Positions 17,470 to 25,228 of a DNA stretch of 64,000 nt are shown here, one piece after another. The number at the start of each line of letters is the position of its first letter. The stretch's first letter is position 1. This DNA comes from Pseudaminobacter soli (ex Li et al. 2025) (lineage in GTDB: Bacteria; Pseudomonadota; Alphaproteobacteria; Rhizobiales; Rhizobiaceae), in assembly GCF_029892515.1 (NCBI RefSeq), contig NZ_JARXVF010000006.1, forward strand, positions 290,424 to 354,423, in the 5' to 3' direction. Below the pieces are notes generated by a model. The model did not search any database, was not told the origin of the DNA, and was given only the letters and a program-made list of their open reading frames with translations. The position numbers and the translations under genes were made by a program.

Positions 17470-17517
17470 AAAGGCCCCCGAAACGTCGCCATTCCGGAAG
17501 CCCTCATCAATGTAGCG
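17470..17517 (-). ncRNA. Counter-transcribed antisense RNA of repABC (incA/ctRNA)
   Basis: The repB-repC gap is strongly family-like (for example AAAAAGGCCCCCGAAACGTC) and encodes the small antisense RNA that limits repC expression and causes incompatibility. On the minus strand a TTGACA -35 box (plus bases 17547-17552) with TTCTCT about 17 bases later suggests a start near 17517. An 11-bp stem with an 8-base loop (plus 17473-17502) followed by TTTTT ends it near 17470. The resulting 48-or-so nucleotide RNA fits the known 50-60 nt size range. Confidence 0.8.
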
Positions 17518-17606
17518 ATTGTGAGAGAATCACTTCCGACCTGACTTGTCAAGTGTTGGGCACGTTCCGGCAACGGCTTTGCTTGCCTCGAATCGAGGTT
17601 GAAGTG

Positions 17607-18962
17607 ATGACAGAGCGTTTTGCAACGACGCCATTCGGTGGTCGATCGCTTTCGCATGCCATGTTCGCAGCCCAGGAAAAGGTCGCTAAAGCACGCCAGA
17701 AATTACTGGCTGCCGATAGCGAAGGTAACCCGACTCCGGCGGCAGACAAATGGCGGCTATTGCGATCGCTGACCGAGGCGAGGGCCGTCTATGGCCTATC
17801 CGATCGCACCATCGCAGTGCTTGAGGCGCTGCTGAGTTTCCACCAGAGCGCGGAACTCAATGGGCGTGAGCCCCTGATCGTGTTCCCTTCCAATGCCGAA
17901 CTGTCCATGCGCACACGCGGCATGGCACCGGCAACGCTGCGACGGCACCTAGCTGCGCTGGTCGACGCGCAGATGATCATTCGCCGCGACAGCCCCAACG
18001 GTAAGCGTTACGCACGCCGTGGCAACGATGGCGAGATCAAGAGCGCATTCGGCTTCGACCTGGCACCGCTGGCGCTCAGGGCGGACGAGATCGAAGGTCA
18101 TGCAGCGGCCGCGCGTGCCCTGGCGCGCTCTCTGCAGGCGCTGAGGACGGAGATCACCATTCATCTGCGCGACATCGCAAAGACGATCGGGGCGGCCGCA
18201 AGCGAGGGCAGGGCAGGTCACTGGGAAGAGTTCGCGGCCCGACTGACCGGATTGTCGGGACGAGTTGCTCGCAACGCCGCCAAGGACGAGCTCTCGAACC
18301 GTCGACAGGAGCTGTCTCGGCTGCGCGCAGATGTGGAAATCGCCTTTCTAAATGCGCTTCCAAACGAAGAAATGAGCGCCAATGAGTCCGATTCTGAGCG
18401 CCACATACAGAATTCAGATTCAGATTTCTATTTTGAAGATAGCTCGGAAAAAGAGCTGAACCGAAATCGGCAGCGACTAGCTGGAGCGAAAAGCGATGAG
18501 GCGTGGCAAGATGATGCCGTCCAGCCCGGCGAAATCGAAAGAACGGTACCTGCGCCGCTTGAAACGGTAATGGCGACATGTCCGCAATTTGCGCTCTACG
18601 CCCGCAGGGGCATCGGCGACTGGCGCGACTTCGTTCAGACCGCGGGATTGGTGCGAACCATGCTTGGCGTGTCGCCAGATGCCTGGGACGAAGCGCGGCA
18701 GGCGATGGGTGAACTCACCGCAGCGGTTACCATCGCCACCATTCTGGAGCGTTCAACTGAAATCAGGTCGCCGGGTGGCTATCTGCGTGCGCTGACTGAA
18801 CGAGCCGAGAACGGGCGTTATTCGGTTGGCAGGGTGCTGAATACCCTGTCATCAGCATCCAGGGCACAGGTTGGACAAAAAGGACAAGCAGCTGATGCGG
18901 AGATGCGTGTTCAGTCCGGCAGACGAGCGGCTTGGCCAGGTTCCCGAAGGGCCTCGTTGTAG
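17607..18962 (+). CDS. repC: Replication initiator RepC
   Basis: 451-residue replication initiation protein, the only one needed for repABC replication. The N-terminal half has winged-helix character and the family core (WRLLRSLTEARAVYGLSDRT, then FPSNAELSMRTRGMAPATLR, residues about 52-110); the C-terminal domain is SPDAWDEARQAMGELTAAVT to RSPGGYLRALTERAENGRYS. It starts at ATG 17607 after a 252-base gap that carries the antisense RNA. The C-terminus is extended by about 30 low-conservation residues and runs 52 bases into the convergent recombinase gene, so the real protein end may be an added tail. Confidence 0.95.
   Translation: MTERFATTPFGGRSLSHAMFAAQEKVAKARQKLLAADSEGNPTPAADKWRLLRSLTEARAVYGLSDRTIAVLEALLSFHQSAELNGREPLIVFPSNAELSMRTRGMAPATLRRHLAALVDAQMIIRRDSPNGKRYARRGNDGEIKSAFGFDLAPLALRADEIEGHAAAARALARSLQALRTEITIHLRDIAKTIGAAASEGRAGHWEEFAARLTGLSGRVARNAAKDELSNRRQELSRLRADVEIAFLNALPNEEMSANESDSERHIQNSDSDFYFEDSSEKELNRNRQRLAGAKSDEAWQDDAVQPGEIERTVPAPLETVMATCPQFALYARRGIGDWRDFVQTAGLVRTMLGVSPDAWDEARQAMGELTAAVTIATILERSTEIRSPGGYLRALTERAENGRYSVGRVLNTLSSASRAQVGQKGQAADAEMRVQSGRRAAWPGSRRASL
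18365..18460 (+). other. AT-rich patch in repC, candidate oriV
   Basis: Between the two repC domains the coding sequence turns locally AT-rich and repetitive (AGAATTCAGATTCAGATTTC, then TATTTTGAAGATAGC), unlike the GC-rich flanks. In studied repABC plasmids the replication origin lies in such an AT-rich stretch inside repC. The encoded linker is acidic and poorly conserved (ESDSERHIQNSDSDFYFEDS), as expected when DNA function constrains the sequence. Confidence 0.6.
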
Positions 18963-20071
18963 TAGTTCGAGGCTTGCCGGACCGATTTGTGCTGTGACTG
19001 TTGCATTACTTCGGGCAGTGGAATTCCACGGCGGGCGGATTCAGTGAGGTAGCCTACGCGCAAACCGTGGGCGCTGAACTGAACTGGATCCATTCCCGCT
19101 TGGGCGATGCGCCGTTTGAGGATGAGATTGACCGCCTGAGGGGTGAGAGCACGGGCTTCGAGGTTGCCCCACCGGTCGATGGCACGAAATACTGGCCCTT
19201 TGGCGATGTTTGCCCGCTCGAGCCAAGCTTTCAGAGCGAGGGCCGGGCGGCCGACGAGCAGGACGGTAGCATCAGCTCCGGAGGCGGTGGTTTTGGTTCG
19301 GCAAAGACGAATGGACAGGCAGGGTAGGGGACTTTCGGCTGGTTCGGAAGCGACAGGCTCTTCTTCCCTGAGCTGCTCACAGCGCAGCGACGCGATCTCG
19401 CTGCGGCGGCGCCCACCGGATGCGAACGCGGCAAGCAGAATCGCGCGGTCGCGTAAGTCAGTCAGGCTATCGCCAGCACAGGCTGCGAGGATCTGGTCCA
19501 ATATGTCCGCGGTTACGGCTTTTGCGCTCTTGCGGCCAGGTGACCGCGCCAATGCTTGGACCGCGAGTCTGAGTGCTGATTGCAGGGAGGGGGCGCCAAA
19601 TTTGCCCGTCGGCGAGCGCCGGCGCGTCAGCGTTGACCAGCTCGACAGGCGCCGCCGCACAGTCGATGGAGCATGCGGGCCTTCGACGCGCAAAAGGCCC
19701 TGTGAACGGAGCGCTTCGGCTACATCTCCCGGCATGCCGTGGGCGGGATCACTTTCGCGCCTCACCGGATCCCACAGATGGTGCGCGACGAACTTCATCA
19801 AAAGCGCTTGCGGCGCAGGCCAGGGCAGTGGCGCTCCGGTTGCCGCCTGCGCCCAGGCTTCGAGATAGTGGCAATCGCTGGCTAGTGCCCGCAGCGAGTT
19901 CTCCCCCATGCCCTCGCTGGCCAGATGCCGGAGTATGGCGACATCCTCGTCGGTCAGGACTTCAGCTAGTCGATCGCGGCGATGGAAGGGCAAAACCGAA
20001 TCCAGCGCGTCGAGTTCCTCAGCTCGCCGGGCAACGGCGTCGGAAACAGGATGTTTTGGCGCCCTCGCCAT
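18911..20071 (-). CDS. Tyrosine recombinase/integrase
   Basis: 386-residue site-specific recombinase of the phage-integrase family. It has an N-terminal SAM-like arm-binding region (to about residue 170) and a catalytic domain with the first Arg in FASGGRRRSEIASLRCE, the His-x-x-Arg box FSAHGLRVGYLT, and the final His plus nucleophile Tyr in QQSQHKSVRQASNYYNE. Such enzymes on repABC replicons usually resolve multimers or move integrated elements. The ATG at 20071 follows the ccdB-like stop by a single base, so it is probably transcribed from the toxin-antitoxin promoter. It converges on repC. Confidence 0.92.
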   Translation of the reverse strand: MARAPKHPVSDAVARRAEELDALDSVLPFHRRDRLAEVLTDEDVAILRHLASEGMGENSLRALASDCHYLEAWAQAATGAPLPWPAPQALLMKFVAHHLWDPVRRESDPAHGMPGDVAEALRSQGLLRVEGPHAPSTVRRRLSSWSTLTRRRSPTGKFGAPSLQSALRLAVQALARSPGRKSAKAVTADILDQILAACAGDSLTDLRDRAILLAAFASGGRRRSEIASLRCEQLREEEPVASEPAESPLPCLSIRLCRTKTTASGADATVLLVGRPALALKAWLERANIAKGPVFRAIDRWGNLEARALTPQAVNLILKRRIAQAGMDPVQFSAHGLRVGYLTESARRGIPLPEVMQQSQHKSVRQASNYYNEALREPGQAARLPD

Positions 20072-20072
20072 C

Positions 20073-20369
20073 TCAGAATCCGTGGAAGACCATGTCGAGT
20101 GCGGCCACGATGTGGTCGTGATGCGCTGAGAGGTTGGCAACGGGCGTGGCAAGTGCCGAGATCGGCACGGCGGCCATGAACTGGGTGACCATGGCGCAGC
20201 TTTCCCCTTCTATCTCGAAGACCGGGTTGAGCCGGCGGGCCGGCAGCGGCGCAGCGTCAAGCGGCAAAAGCGGCACGACGACACGCGTCTTCAACTCATC
20301 GAGAAGATCGGCCTGGACATCGAGGATATAACCGCCGCCGGGATTGGCGTACACGTTGTAGCGCGCCAT
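20073..20369 (-). CDS. ccdB: CcdB-family toxin
   Basis: 98-residue small protein matching CcdB, the DNA-gyrase poison of plasmid toxin-antitoxin systems. It starts MARYNVYANPGGGYILDVQA, has VVVPLLPLDAAP in the middle and ends with the CcdB-like ANLSAHHDHIVAALDMVFHGF region, which in the family contacts gyrase and carries the toxic C-terminal residues. The length is near the normal 101 residues. Its start overlaps the antitoxin stop (TGATG), the usual arrangement for tightly balanced pairs. Confidence 0.9.
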   Translation of the reverse strand: MARYNVYANPGGGYILDVQADLLDELKTRVVVPLLPLDAAPLPARRLNPVFEIEGESCAMVTQFMAAVPISALATPVANLSAHHDHIVAALDMVFHGF

Positions 20370-20614
20370 CAGAATTGACGGTAGTGCCCGAGCGGCAGGC
20401 CATTCGCCTCGACATAGGCGTTCGAACTCTGCAGGGCTTCCAAATTTTCAGCGCGCCACAGTGCGGCCTTGGCGCCTGCGACCGCCTTGGCGATGCCCTC
20501 CTCAGCCGCGCGCGAGATGTTGATGTCGAGCCGGCGTGCTTCGCTGAGCAGTGCCGCGTCGATCGACAGGTTTGCGGCGCGCTTGGTGTGCGCGGAACGC
20601 AGATCGGCAGCCAT
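20369..20614 (-). CDS. ccdA: CcdA-family antitoxin
   Basis: 81-residue antitoxin: an N-terminal ribbon-helix-helix (KRAANLSIDAALLSEARRLD, then INISRAAEEGIAKAV) and a C-terminal toxin-neutralising tail (RAENLEALQSSNAYVEANGL, then PLGHYRQF). It binds and inhibits the CcdB toxin and represses the operon through DNA upstream. It is the first gene of the ccdA-ccdB-recombinase unit. The inverted repeat ATGCGCA-N6-TGCGCAT at 20644-20663, about 30 bases upstream, is its likely operator. Confidence 0.9.
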   Translation of the reverse strand: MAADLRSAHTKRAANLSIDAALLSEARRLDINISRAAEEGIAKAVAGAKAALWRAENLEALQSSNAYVEANGLPLGHYRQF

Positions 20615-20643
20615 GATGATTTTCTCCGTTTCCGTGAGAAGCT

Positions 20644-20663
20644 ATGCGCATTTTTCTGCGCAT
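20644..20663 (-). promoter_or_regulatory. Candidate CcdA operator
   Basis: Inverted repeat ATGCGCA-TTTTTC-TGCGCAT with perfect 7-bp arms lies 30-49 bases upstream of the ccdA-like start. A ribbon-helix-helix antitoxin typically binds such a site to repress the operon. Confidence 0.55.
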
Positions 20664-20871
20664 TCAAGCTTGCGGCCGTTGATCAAGGCAAAAGCCTCTC
20701 GCTTTCAAGTCGCGTTCCGGAGTCGATACGATGCCCGATTTCGGGATTCTCATGCGGCTTAGACCTCACTATCGATAAAAGTCACATCAATTGCTCAACA
20801 GAGTGTATCGCAGCTATCGGAAGTAAATGTCAGGATAGCTTCCGTTGCGCGAATCATTTACATAAAAAGCA

Positions 20872-22074
20872 ATGGTTTATGATTGGTCAGGGCCGTCTCC
20901 ATCCGAGTTCATCGGGCTGCTCGTGCGGGCCGAGGATTTCGTGGCGCGTCTCGACGAACGGCTGCGAAAGAGCCAGGCCGCTGTCGGCTTTGTCGAACGC
21001 GCGCATTTCCACGACGCGGTAGCGGCACTGTGGATCGAGGGCGAGCTGGTCCATATCGAGGATCTGGTGCTCCACGACGCCATGATGGATGTGCGTACGC
21101 CGACCCATGAGCTGACGCGAGCGCATGCGGTGTTACGCACGCGCCGTCGAATTTTTTCGCAGGCATCGGATTGGGCCCTGTCACGCGCTGGACTATCGGC
21201 ATTGGTCGGGCGCGAAAGTGCTACCCGCCAAGACCAAGAAGCATTGGCGGTTGAGCGATCTGCCGATGCGCAGCCAGGGGGGGAGAATGATGCACCTGAC
21301 GATGATGAGCCGGTTGACGAGCTAGCCCTGCAACTTGCCGAGATCGATGCGGTGCTGGCCCGTTCGCAGCGTCTGCTGGACGGGAAGCCGGCTGCTCGTC
21401 AGCCAAAGAACGATGCGGATGTCGAGCCCGCCCCATCGAATGAGGGCGCGGTCGGAAGTATCGGCCAGCCCGCGACGAACGCTGCTCGATCCGAACGAAA
21501 TGCGCTCGTCATGGATGAGGACTGGGACGAGGAGCAGCGCCTTGCCCAATGGCTGGAAATGGGGGGGCAACCTCATGGCGATGCGCCGCCGCTTCTGGCC
21601 GCGGCCCTCGCCTGGGACGCATGGGAGCAGATCGAGCCGCTGCAGCGCCAAGCCTGGCTGGGCAATTTGCTTGCGGCGTCCACGCTGCGCCGCGACGGCA
21701 AGACTGCTTCTCACCTCTTTGCGCTCAATACGGGGCTGCGCACGGTAGCGCGCGACAGGCGGCGCGCCCGCGACCGGCACACGCGGCTTGCTGCTTTCCT
21801 CGAGGGTGCGGCGGCTGCCGCCGAGGCCGGATTGAAGGAGCTCGATCGACTGGCGATGGCGCGGGTTCAGATGGAACGCCGTCTCAGGAACCGGCGCAGC
21901 AATTCCAGCCTGCCTGCCCTGATCGAACTCGTGTTGGCTCGGCCGATGGTGTCGACCGGGCTGGTGGCCAAGGAACTCGGCGTAACCCAGCGCGCTGCGC
22001 TCGGTCTCATCGGCGAGCTTGATCTGCGCGAGATGACGGGGAGGGGACGATTCCGCGCCTGGGGGATCGTCTAG
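20872..22074 (+). CDS. RHE_PE00001-type protein (DUF1612 with HTH region)
   Basis: 400-residue protein of a family that recurs next to repABC modules in Rhizobiales. It has an N-terminal domain starting VYDWSGPSPSEFIGLLVRAE and AGFVERAHFHDAVAALWIEG-like sequence (residues about 3-70). An acidic, low-complexity linker covers about 135-200. The C-terminal domain includes EEQRLAQWLEMGGQPHGDAP and ends with a winged-helix-like SSLPALIELVLARPMVSTGL segment, which suggests DNA binding. The function is not established. Placement divergent to the toxin-antitoxin unit is typical and suggests a role in replicon maintenance or regulation. Confidence 0.8.
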   Translation: MVYDWSGPSPSEFIGLLVRAEDFVARLDERLRKSQAAVGFVERAHFHDAVAALWIEGELVHIEDLVLHDAMMDVRTPTHELTRAHAVLRTRRRIFSQASDWALSRAGLSALVGRESATRQDQEALAVERSADAQPGGENDAPDDDEPVDELALQLAEIDAVLARSQRLLDGKPAARQPKNDADVEPAPSNEGAVGSIGQPATNAARSERNALVMDEDWDEEQRLAQWLEMGGQPHGDAPPLLAAALAWDAWEQIEPLQRQAWLGNLLAASTLRRDGKTASHLFALNTGLRTVARDRRRARDRHTRLAAFLEGAAAAAEAGLKELDRLAMARVQMERRLRNRRSNSSLPALIELVLARPMVSTGLVAKELGVTQRAALGLIGELDLREMTGRGRFRAWGIV

Positions 22075-22161
22075 GCATTTTCGCGGGCAGGAGAGGGAGG
22101 TGTTGCGACCCAACGCATGGATGACGCAACACCAAGGCGCAAGTGGGAGCGTACGGAGTTG

Positions 22162-23109
22162 TCAGGCGCGGCGCGCTGCGGAATGCTCCGAACCAAACCG
22201 TTCGATCGTGTCGACCGTTGCGACGCCGCCTTGCGGACCTTCGATCGTGACCGCCCGCGACGCTGCCGCAACGGCGAATTCCAGGGCCGATGCAAGATCG
22301 GGGCTGCGGTCGATCGCGTAGACGAGGGCACCGCCGAACGTGTCGCCGGCTCCGGTCACGTCGACCACTGCCACCTCGTAACCAGCCACTTTGACAATGC
22401 CGCTGCCGTCATAGGCTTCTGCGCCGGCGGCGGCGAGAGTGCGGATGACGATGCGGACCTGATGCTCGCGCATCCAGTCATTTATCGCAGCAAGCTCGGT
22501 CGTACCGAAGGCGAGGCCAAAACCGATTTCGTTCATGATGACGATATCGGCGCCGCACAGATATTCGACGTCAGCCGGCACAAAGCCATCGACATCGAGG
22601 TCGAACACCAGCTTGCGGCCATGCGCGCGCAGATCCGCCAGAAGTTCTGCTCCAGCGAGACCGTCGCTGCGCAAGCGCTTGGAACGGGAAATGGTGGTGT
22701 AGAGATAGCCGGGCTTGCGCAACGCTTCCAGCGTGGATGCGGGGAGCTGCATGGGCGCATTGCCGGTCTCGCCGATTAGCACCACATGCTCGCCGCCGAC
22801 GAGGAAGATCATGTTGTGCGAATTGGCCGTCCCGGCATCGTGCAGCATATGCGTGGTGGCAACGTCGAGCCGGTTGAGTTCGTCGCACAGCCGCCGCGAC
22901 AGATCGCTGTGATTGAGCAGCGAGATGAACTCGGTGCGCCCGCCCAGCCCGGCATGCACGCTCGCGGCATTGGCAATCATGCCGCCGACATAGCTCTTGT
23001 TCTCGCGGATATCGGCCTTGTCGGCGAGGCCGGGCCAGCGCTCGGCCGTGTAGTAGTCGTCGAGCGCGACATCGCCGATGAAGAACGCAGTCTCCTGCAG
23101 GTCAGCCAT
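22162..23109 (-). CDS. PfkB-family sugar kinase
   Basis: 315-residue ribokinase-fold kinase. The N-terminus has FIGDVALDDYYTAERWPG, then GGMIANAASVHAGLGGRTEF (the glycine-rich substrate-binding signature), and the ATP/catalytic motif is DVTGAGDTFGG near residues 253-263, with the Asp as the base. It phosphorylates a sugar or sugar-like hydroxyl, using ATP. It is the last gene of the seven-gene minus-strand operon and overlaps the previous gene's end by eight bases. A BtpA/SgcQ-type protein and an AllA-like cupin lie upstream in the same unit, so the phosphorylated sugar is likely handled there. Substrate unknown. Confidence 0.9.
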   Translation of the reverse strand: MADLQETAFFIGDVALDDYYTAERWPGLADKADIRENKSYVGGMIANAASVHAGLGGRTEFISLLNHSDLSRRLCDELNRLDVATTHMLHDAGTANSHNMIFLVGGEHVVLIGETGNAPMQLPASTLEALRKPGYLYTTISRSKRLRSDGLAGAELLADLRAHGRKLVFDLDVDGFVPADVEYLCGADIVIMNEIGFGLAFGTTELAAINDWMREHQVRIVIRTLAAAGAEAYDGSGIVKVAGYEVAVVDVTGAGDTFGGALVYAIDRSPDLASALEFAVAAASRAVTIEGPQGGVATVDTIERFGSEHSAARRA

Positions 23110-23617
23110 GCGTCGGCTCCGGAGCGGTCACCAGCACAGGGCCGCCCTTCACGTCGACCCAGGGAGAGGCGCCAAGGCCGCAAGTCGCCATCCAGTAGTA
23201 GCGGGCCTCGCGCGCCACGCCGTGGCAGGCGTCGTGCCAGGTGCCCTTGTTGAGCACGACGACGGTGCCCGGCTCGATGACGAAGGCGCGGATGTTCTCG
23301 GCGCTCGGGTATTCTTCTTCTGTCGGTGCTGCCACCGCCAGAACGATCGGGTCAGCCGCGCAGAACAGCGCTTCCTCGGTCAGCAGGTGCCGCTCCATCT
23401 TGGCAGAGTTGAAAGGACAGGCGGTGCCCAGCGTGAAGCCGAGGCTGCCGTTTGAGCTGATGAGCGGGTTGGCGGTATAGGTGTCGGCCCAGCCCGGCCC
23501 CTCGGAATGGATGGTGCGGGTGGCCGCATCCGTCGAGGGTTGAGACGACTTCATGTCATAGACGCGACCGTAAGGCGAAAAGTCGCCTTCGAGCACATTG
23601 ATAGCTTCGATCTGCAT
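23102..23617 (-). CDS. Ureidoglycolate-lyase-like cupin protein
   Basis: 171-residue cupin of the AllA superfamily. The core SAKMERHLLTEEALFCAADP, then FVIEPGTVVVLNKGTWHDAC matches the arrangement in ureidoglycolate lyase. That enzyme splits ureidoglycolate into glyoxylate and urea during purine breakdown. Here the gene sits among a sugar kinase and a BtpA/SgcQ protein rather than purine genes, so a different substrate is more likely. It starts four bases after the BtpA gene's stop and its own stop overlaps the kinase start. Confidence 0.7.
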   Translation of the reverse strand: MQIEAINVLEGDFSPYGRVYDMKSSQPSTDAATRTIHSEGPGWADTYTANPLISSNGSLGFTLGTACPFNSAKMERHLLTEEALFCAADPIVLAVAAPTEEEYPSAENIRAFVIEPGTVVVLNKGTWHDACHGVAREARYYWMATCGLGASPWVDVKGGPVLVTAPEPTHG

Positions 23618-23620
23618 TGC

Positions 23621-24391
23621 TCAGGCTCCCACGCGCATTGCGCTTGGCGCGCTTTCGGCGCGCAGGCTCTTGACCACTTCCAGAAGCTCGGCGACGTGCG
23701 CGCCGTCAACGATGCCGGTGTCGGCATAGGTGTCCTTGAAGTAGCTGCCGACGATCGCGCCCTCGACTTCCAGAAGCTGCTCACGGGCATTGGCGGCGGT
23801 CAGGCCGGCGCCTATGAGAAGTGGAAAGTCGGTGCCGGTCGTGGCGCGGAAACGGCGCACCTTGTCGAGATCGGTCACCTGGCCAGTGGCGTCGCTGGTC
23901 ACCACGATGGCGTCGCAGCGCGCCTTGCCGATGATCAGGTCCTCGGGTTCCGAGCGACCGGACTTGACCGGCTGGTACTTGAAGCGCACGCCACCAAGCA
24001 GGGCCGACGACACTCCGTTGCGCAGTTCGGCAAGCTCGTCCGCAAAGTCCTTGTCCTCCTCCGGCGGCAGGTGGCCGGCGACCGAATCCATCTGGATGAA
24101 GTCGACCCTGAACTGTTTCGCCAGTTCGAAGGCCAGATGGTGGTCGCGCAGCACGTTAAGGCCCACGAGCACGTCGGGATTGCGCGTCTCCAGCCATTCG
24201 AGCATGTTGCGGACGTCGTCCTTGTCGCCGAAATAGTTCTCAACGATCACTGCGTCGACACCGTTTGCGATCAGCGTCTCGGTCTCCTTGCGAGCGATTT
24301 CCAGCCGTTCCTCAGCGGACGTGCCCGTCAAATGCAGCATGCCCAGGATCGGCTTGGGAGTGACGAAGATCTCGCTGAAACGGTTATTCAA
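23621..24391 (-). CDS. BtpA/SgcQ-family TIM-barrel protein
   Basis: 256-residue protein of the BtpA family. It starts with FVTPKPILGMLHLTGTSAEE, has VDAVIVENYFGDKDDV (residues about 45-60), then DFIQMDSVAGHLPPEE and the closing FPLLIGAGLTAANAREQLLE with a phosphate-binding-like GSYFKDTY. BtpA was first linked to photosystem I assembly in cyanobacteria, but bacterial homologues such as SgcQ sit in sugar-catabolic operons and look like phospho-sugar aldolases or isomerases. The enzyme role is inferred from fold and from the kinase, ABC transporter and GntR regulator around it. Confidence 0.85.
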   Translation of the reverse strand: MNNRFSEIFVTPKPILGMLHLTGTSAEERLEIARKETETLIANGVDAVIVENYFGDKDDVRNMLEWLETRNPDVLVGLNVLRDHHLAFELAKQFRVDFIQMDSVAGHLPPEEDKDFADELAELRNGVSSALLGGVRFKYQPVKSGRSEPEDLIIGKARCDAIVVTSDATGQVTDLDKVRRFRATTGTDFPLLIGAGLTAANAREQLLEVEGAIVGSYFKDTYADTGIVDGAHVAELLEVVKSLRAESAPSAMRVGA

Positions 24392-24442
24392 GTGACTGTC
24401 CTATCTGCTGGTACATGCCGGTGGGAGGGCCGGCGAAAAAAG

Positions 24443-25204
24443 CTAGTCGGAGGCTGGGTGTTGCGGCGCGCGCGGCTGCACGCCGTTCCACGAAGTGCCG
24501 ACCTTCATTTCGAGTGTCGGCGAGTAAATTACAGAGGTGCGTTCCACGAGCTGATCGGTGCTGTCGTAGACATCGCCGCTCGCACAGATGAAGCCGGGCA
24601 CCTCGGGAGAGGGGCCGAACACCTGCCGCGTGAGATCGGAATGCGGGGCAATGGAGAGCGTGAGCTCCGAGCGTGTGGGCACTACGCCATAGTGCTCGCG
24701 CATGACCTGGTAGAGCGACTGCTGTTCGAAATCGAATTTGTCCAACCCCTGAAACCGTCGCAGATCGAGCCAGGAGGTATCGAGGTTGAGGAAGGTCTGG
24801 GTTTCTTCGGTGGCCACGCCACGCGCACGTACCAGCTTCAGGATCTTTCCTTGCGGACCGTCTTCGATGGACCGCGACAGAAGCGAAGTAACTGGCCGCT
24901 GGCCGCGGGCGCGGGAAAAATCGGTGAAGCCACCGAAGTTCCAGATGCTGTGGTTGATGGGGGTATAGGTGACTATCGTGCCCTTGCCGCGGATCTGCTG
25001 GACAAGGCCTTCCTTGGCCAGCAGCGCCACGGCATTGCGGACCGTGCTGCGCGTAATGCCATGCACGTCCCGCAGCACCGTTTCCGATGGAATTGCTTCA
25101 CCCTCCGCATACTCGCCGTCGAGGATACGCACGCGCAGCATCCTGTAGAGCTGCGCGTAGAGCGGTGTCGGCTCGTGCGGATTGAGAGCAAATTCGTTAG
25201 TCAT
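24443..25204 (-). CDS. GntR/HutC-family regulator (UTRA domain)
   Basis: 253-residue regulator. A winged helix-turn-helix is at about residues 15-80 (YAEGEAIPSETVLRDVHGIT, then VQQIRGKGTIVTYTPIN), followed by the UTRA ligand-binding domain (SLYQVMREHYGVVPTRSELT, then ICASGDVYDSTDQLVERTSV). The UTRA domain usually senses the transported or phosphorylated sugar. The gene lies between the SBP gene and the BtpA gene, so it is co-transcribed with what it controls. A 30-bp inverted repeat before the permease gene is its likely binding site. Confidence 0.88.
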   Translation of the reverse strand: MTNEFALNPHEPTPLYAQLYRMLRVRILDGEYAEGEAIPSETVLRDVHGITRSTVRNAVALLAKEGLVQQIRGKGTIVTYTPINHSIWNFGGFTDFSRARGQRPVTSLLSRSIEDGPQGKILKLVRARGVATEETQTFLNLDTSWLDLRRFQGLDKFDFEQQSLYQVMREHYGVVPTRSELTLSIAPHSDLTRQVFGPSPEVPGFICASGDVYDSTDQLVERTSVIYSPTLEMKVGTSWNGVQPRAPQHPASD

Positions 25205-25228
25205 CGAATGAAGTTCCCCCTTTTGGGA

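Noticed and set aside
18911..20071. Recombinase considered as evidence for a prophage or integrative element
   Set aside because: No phage structural genes, att repeats or tRNA border are visible. Its coupling to ccdAB and repC fits plasmid maintenance better.
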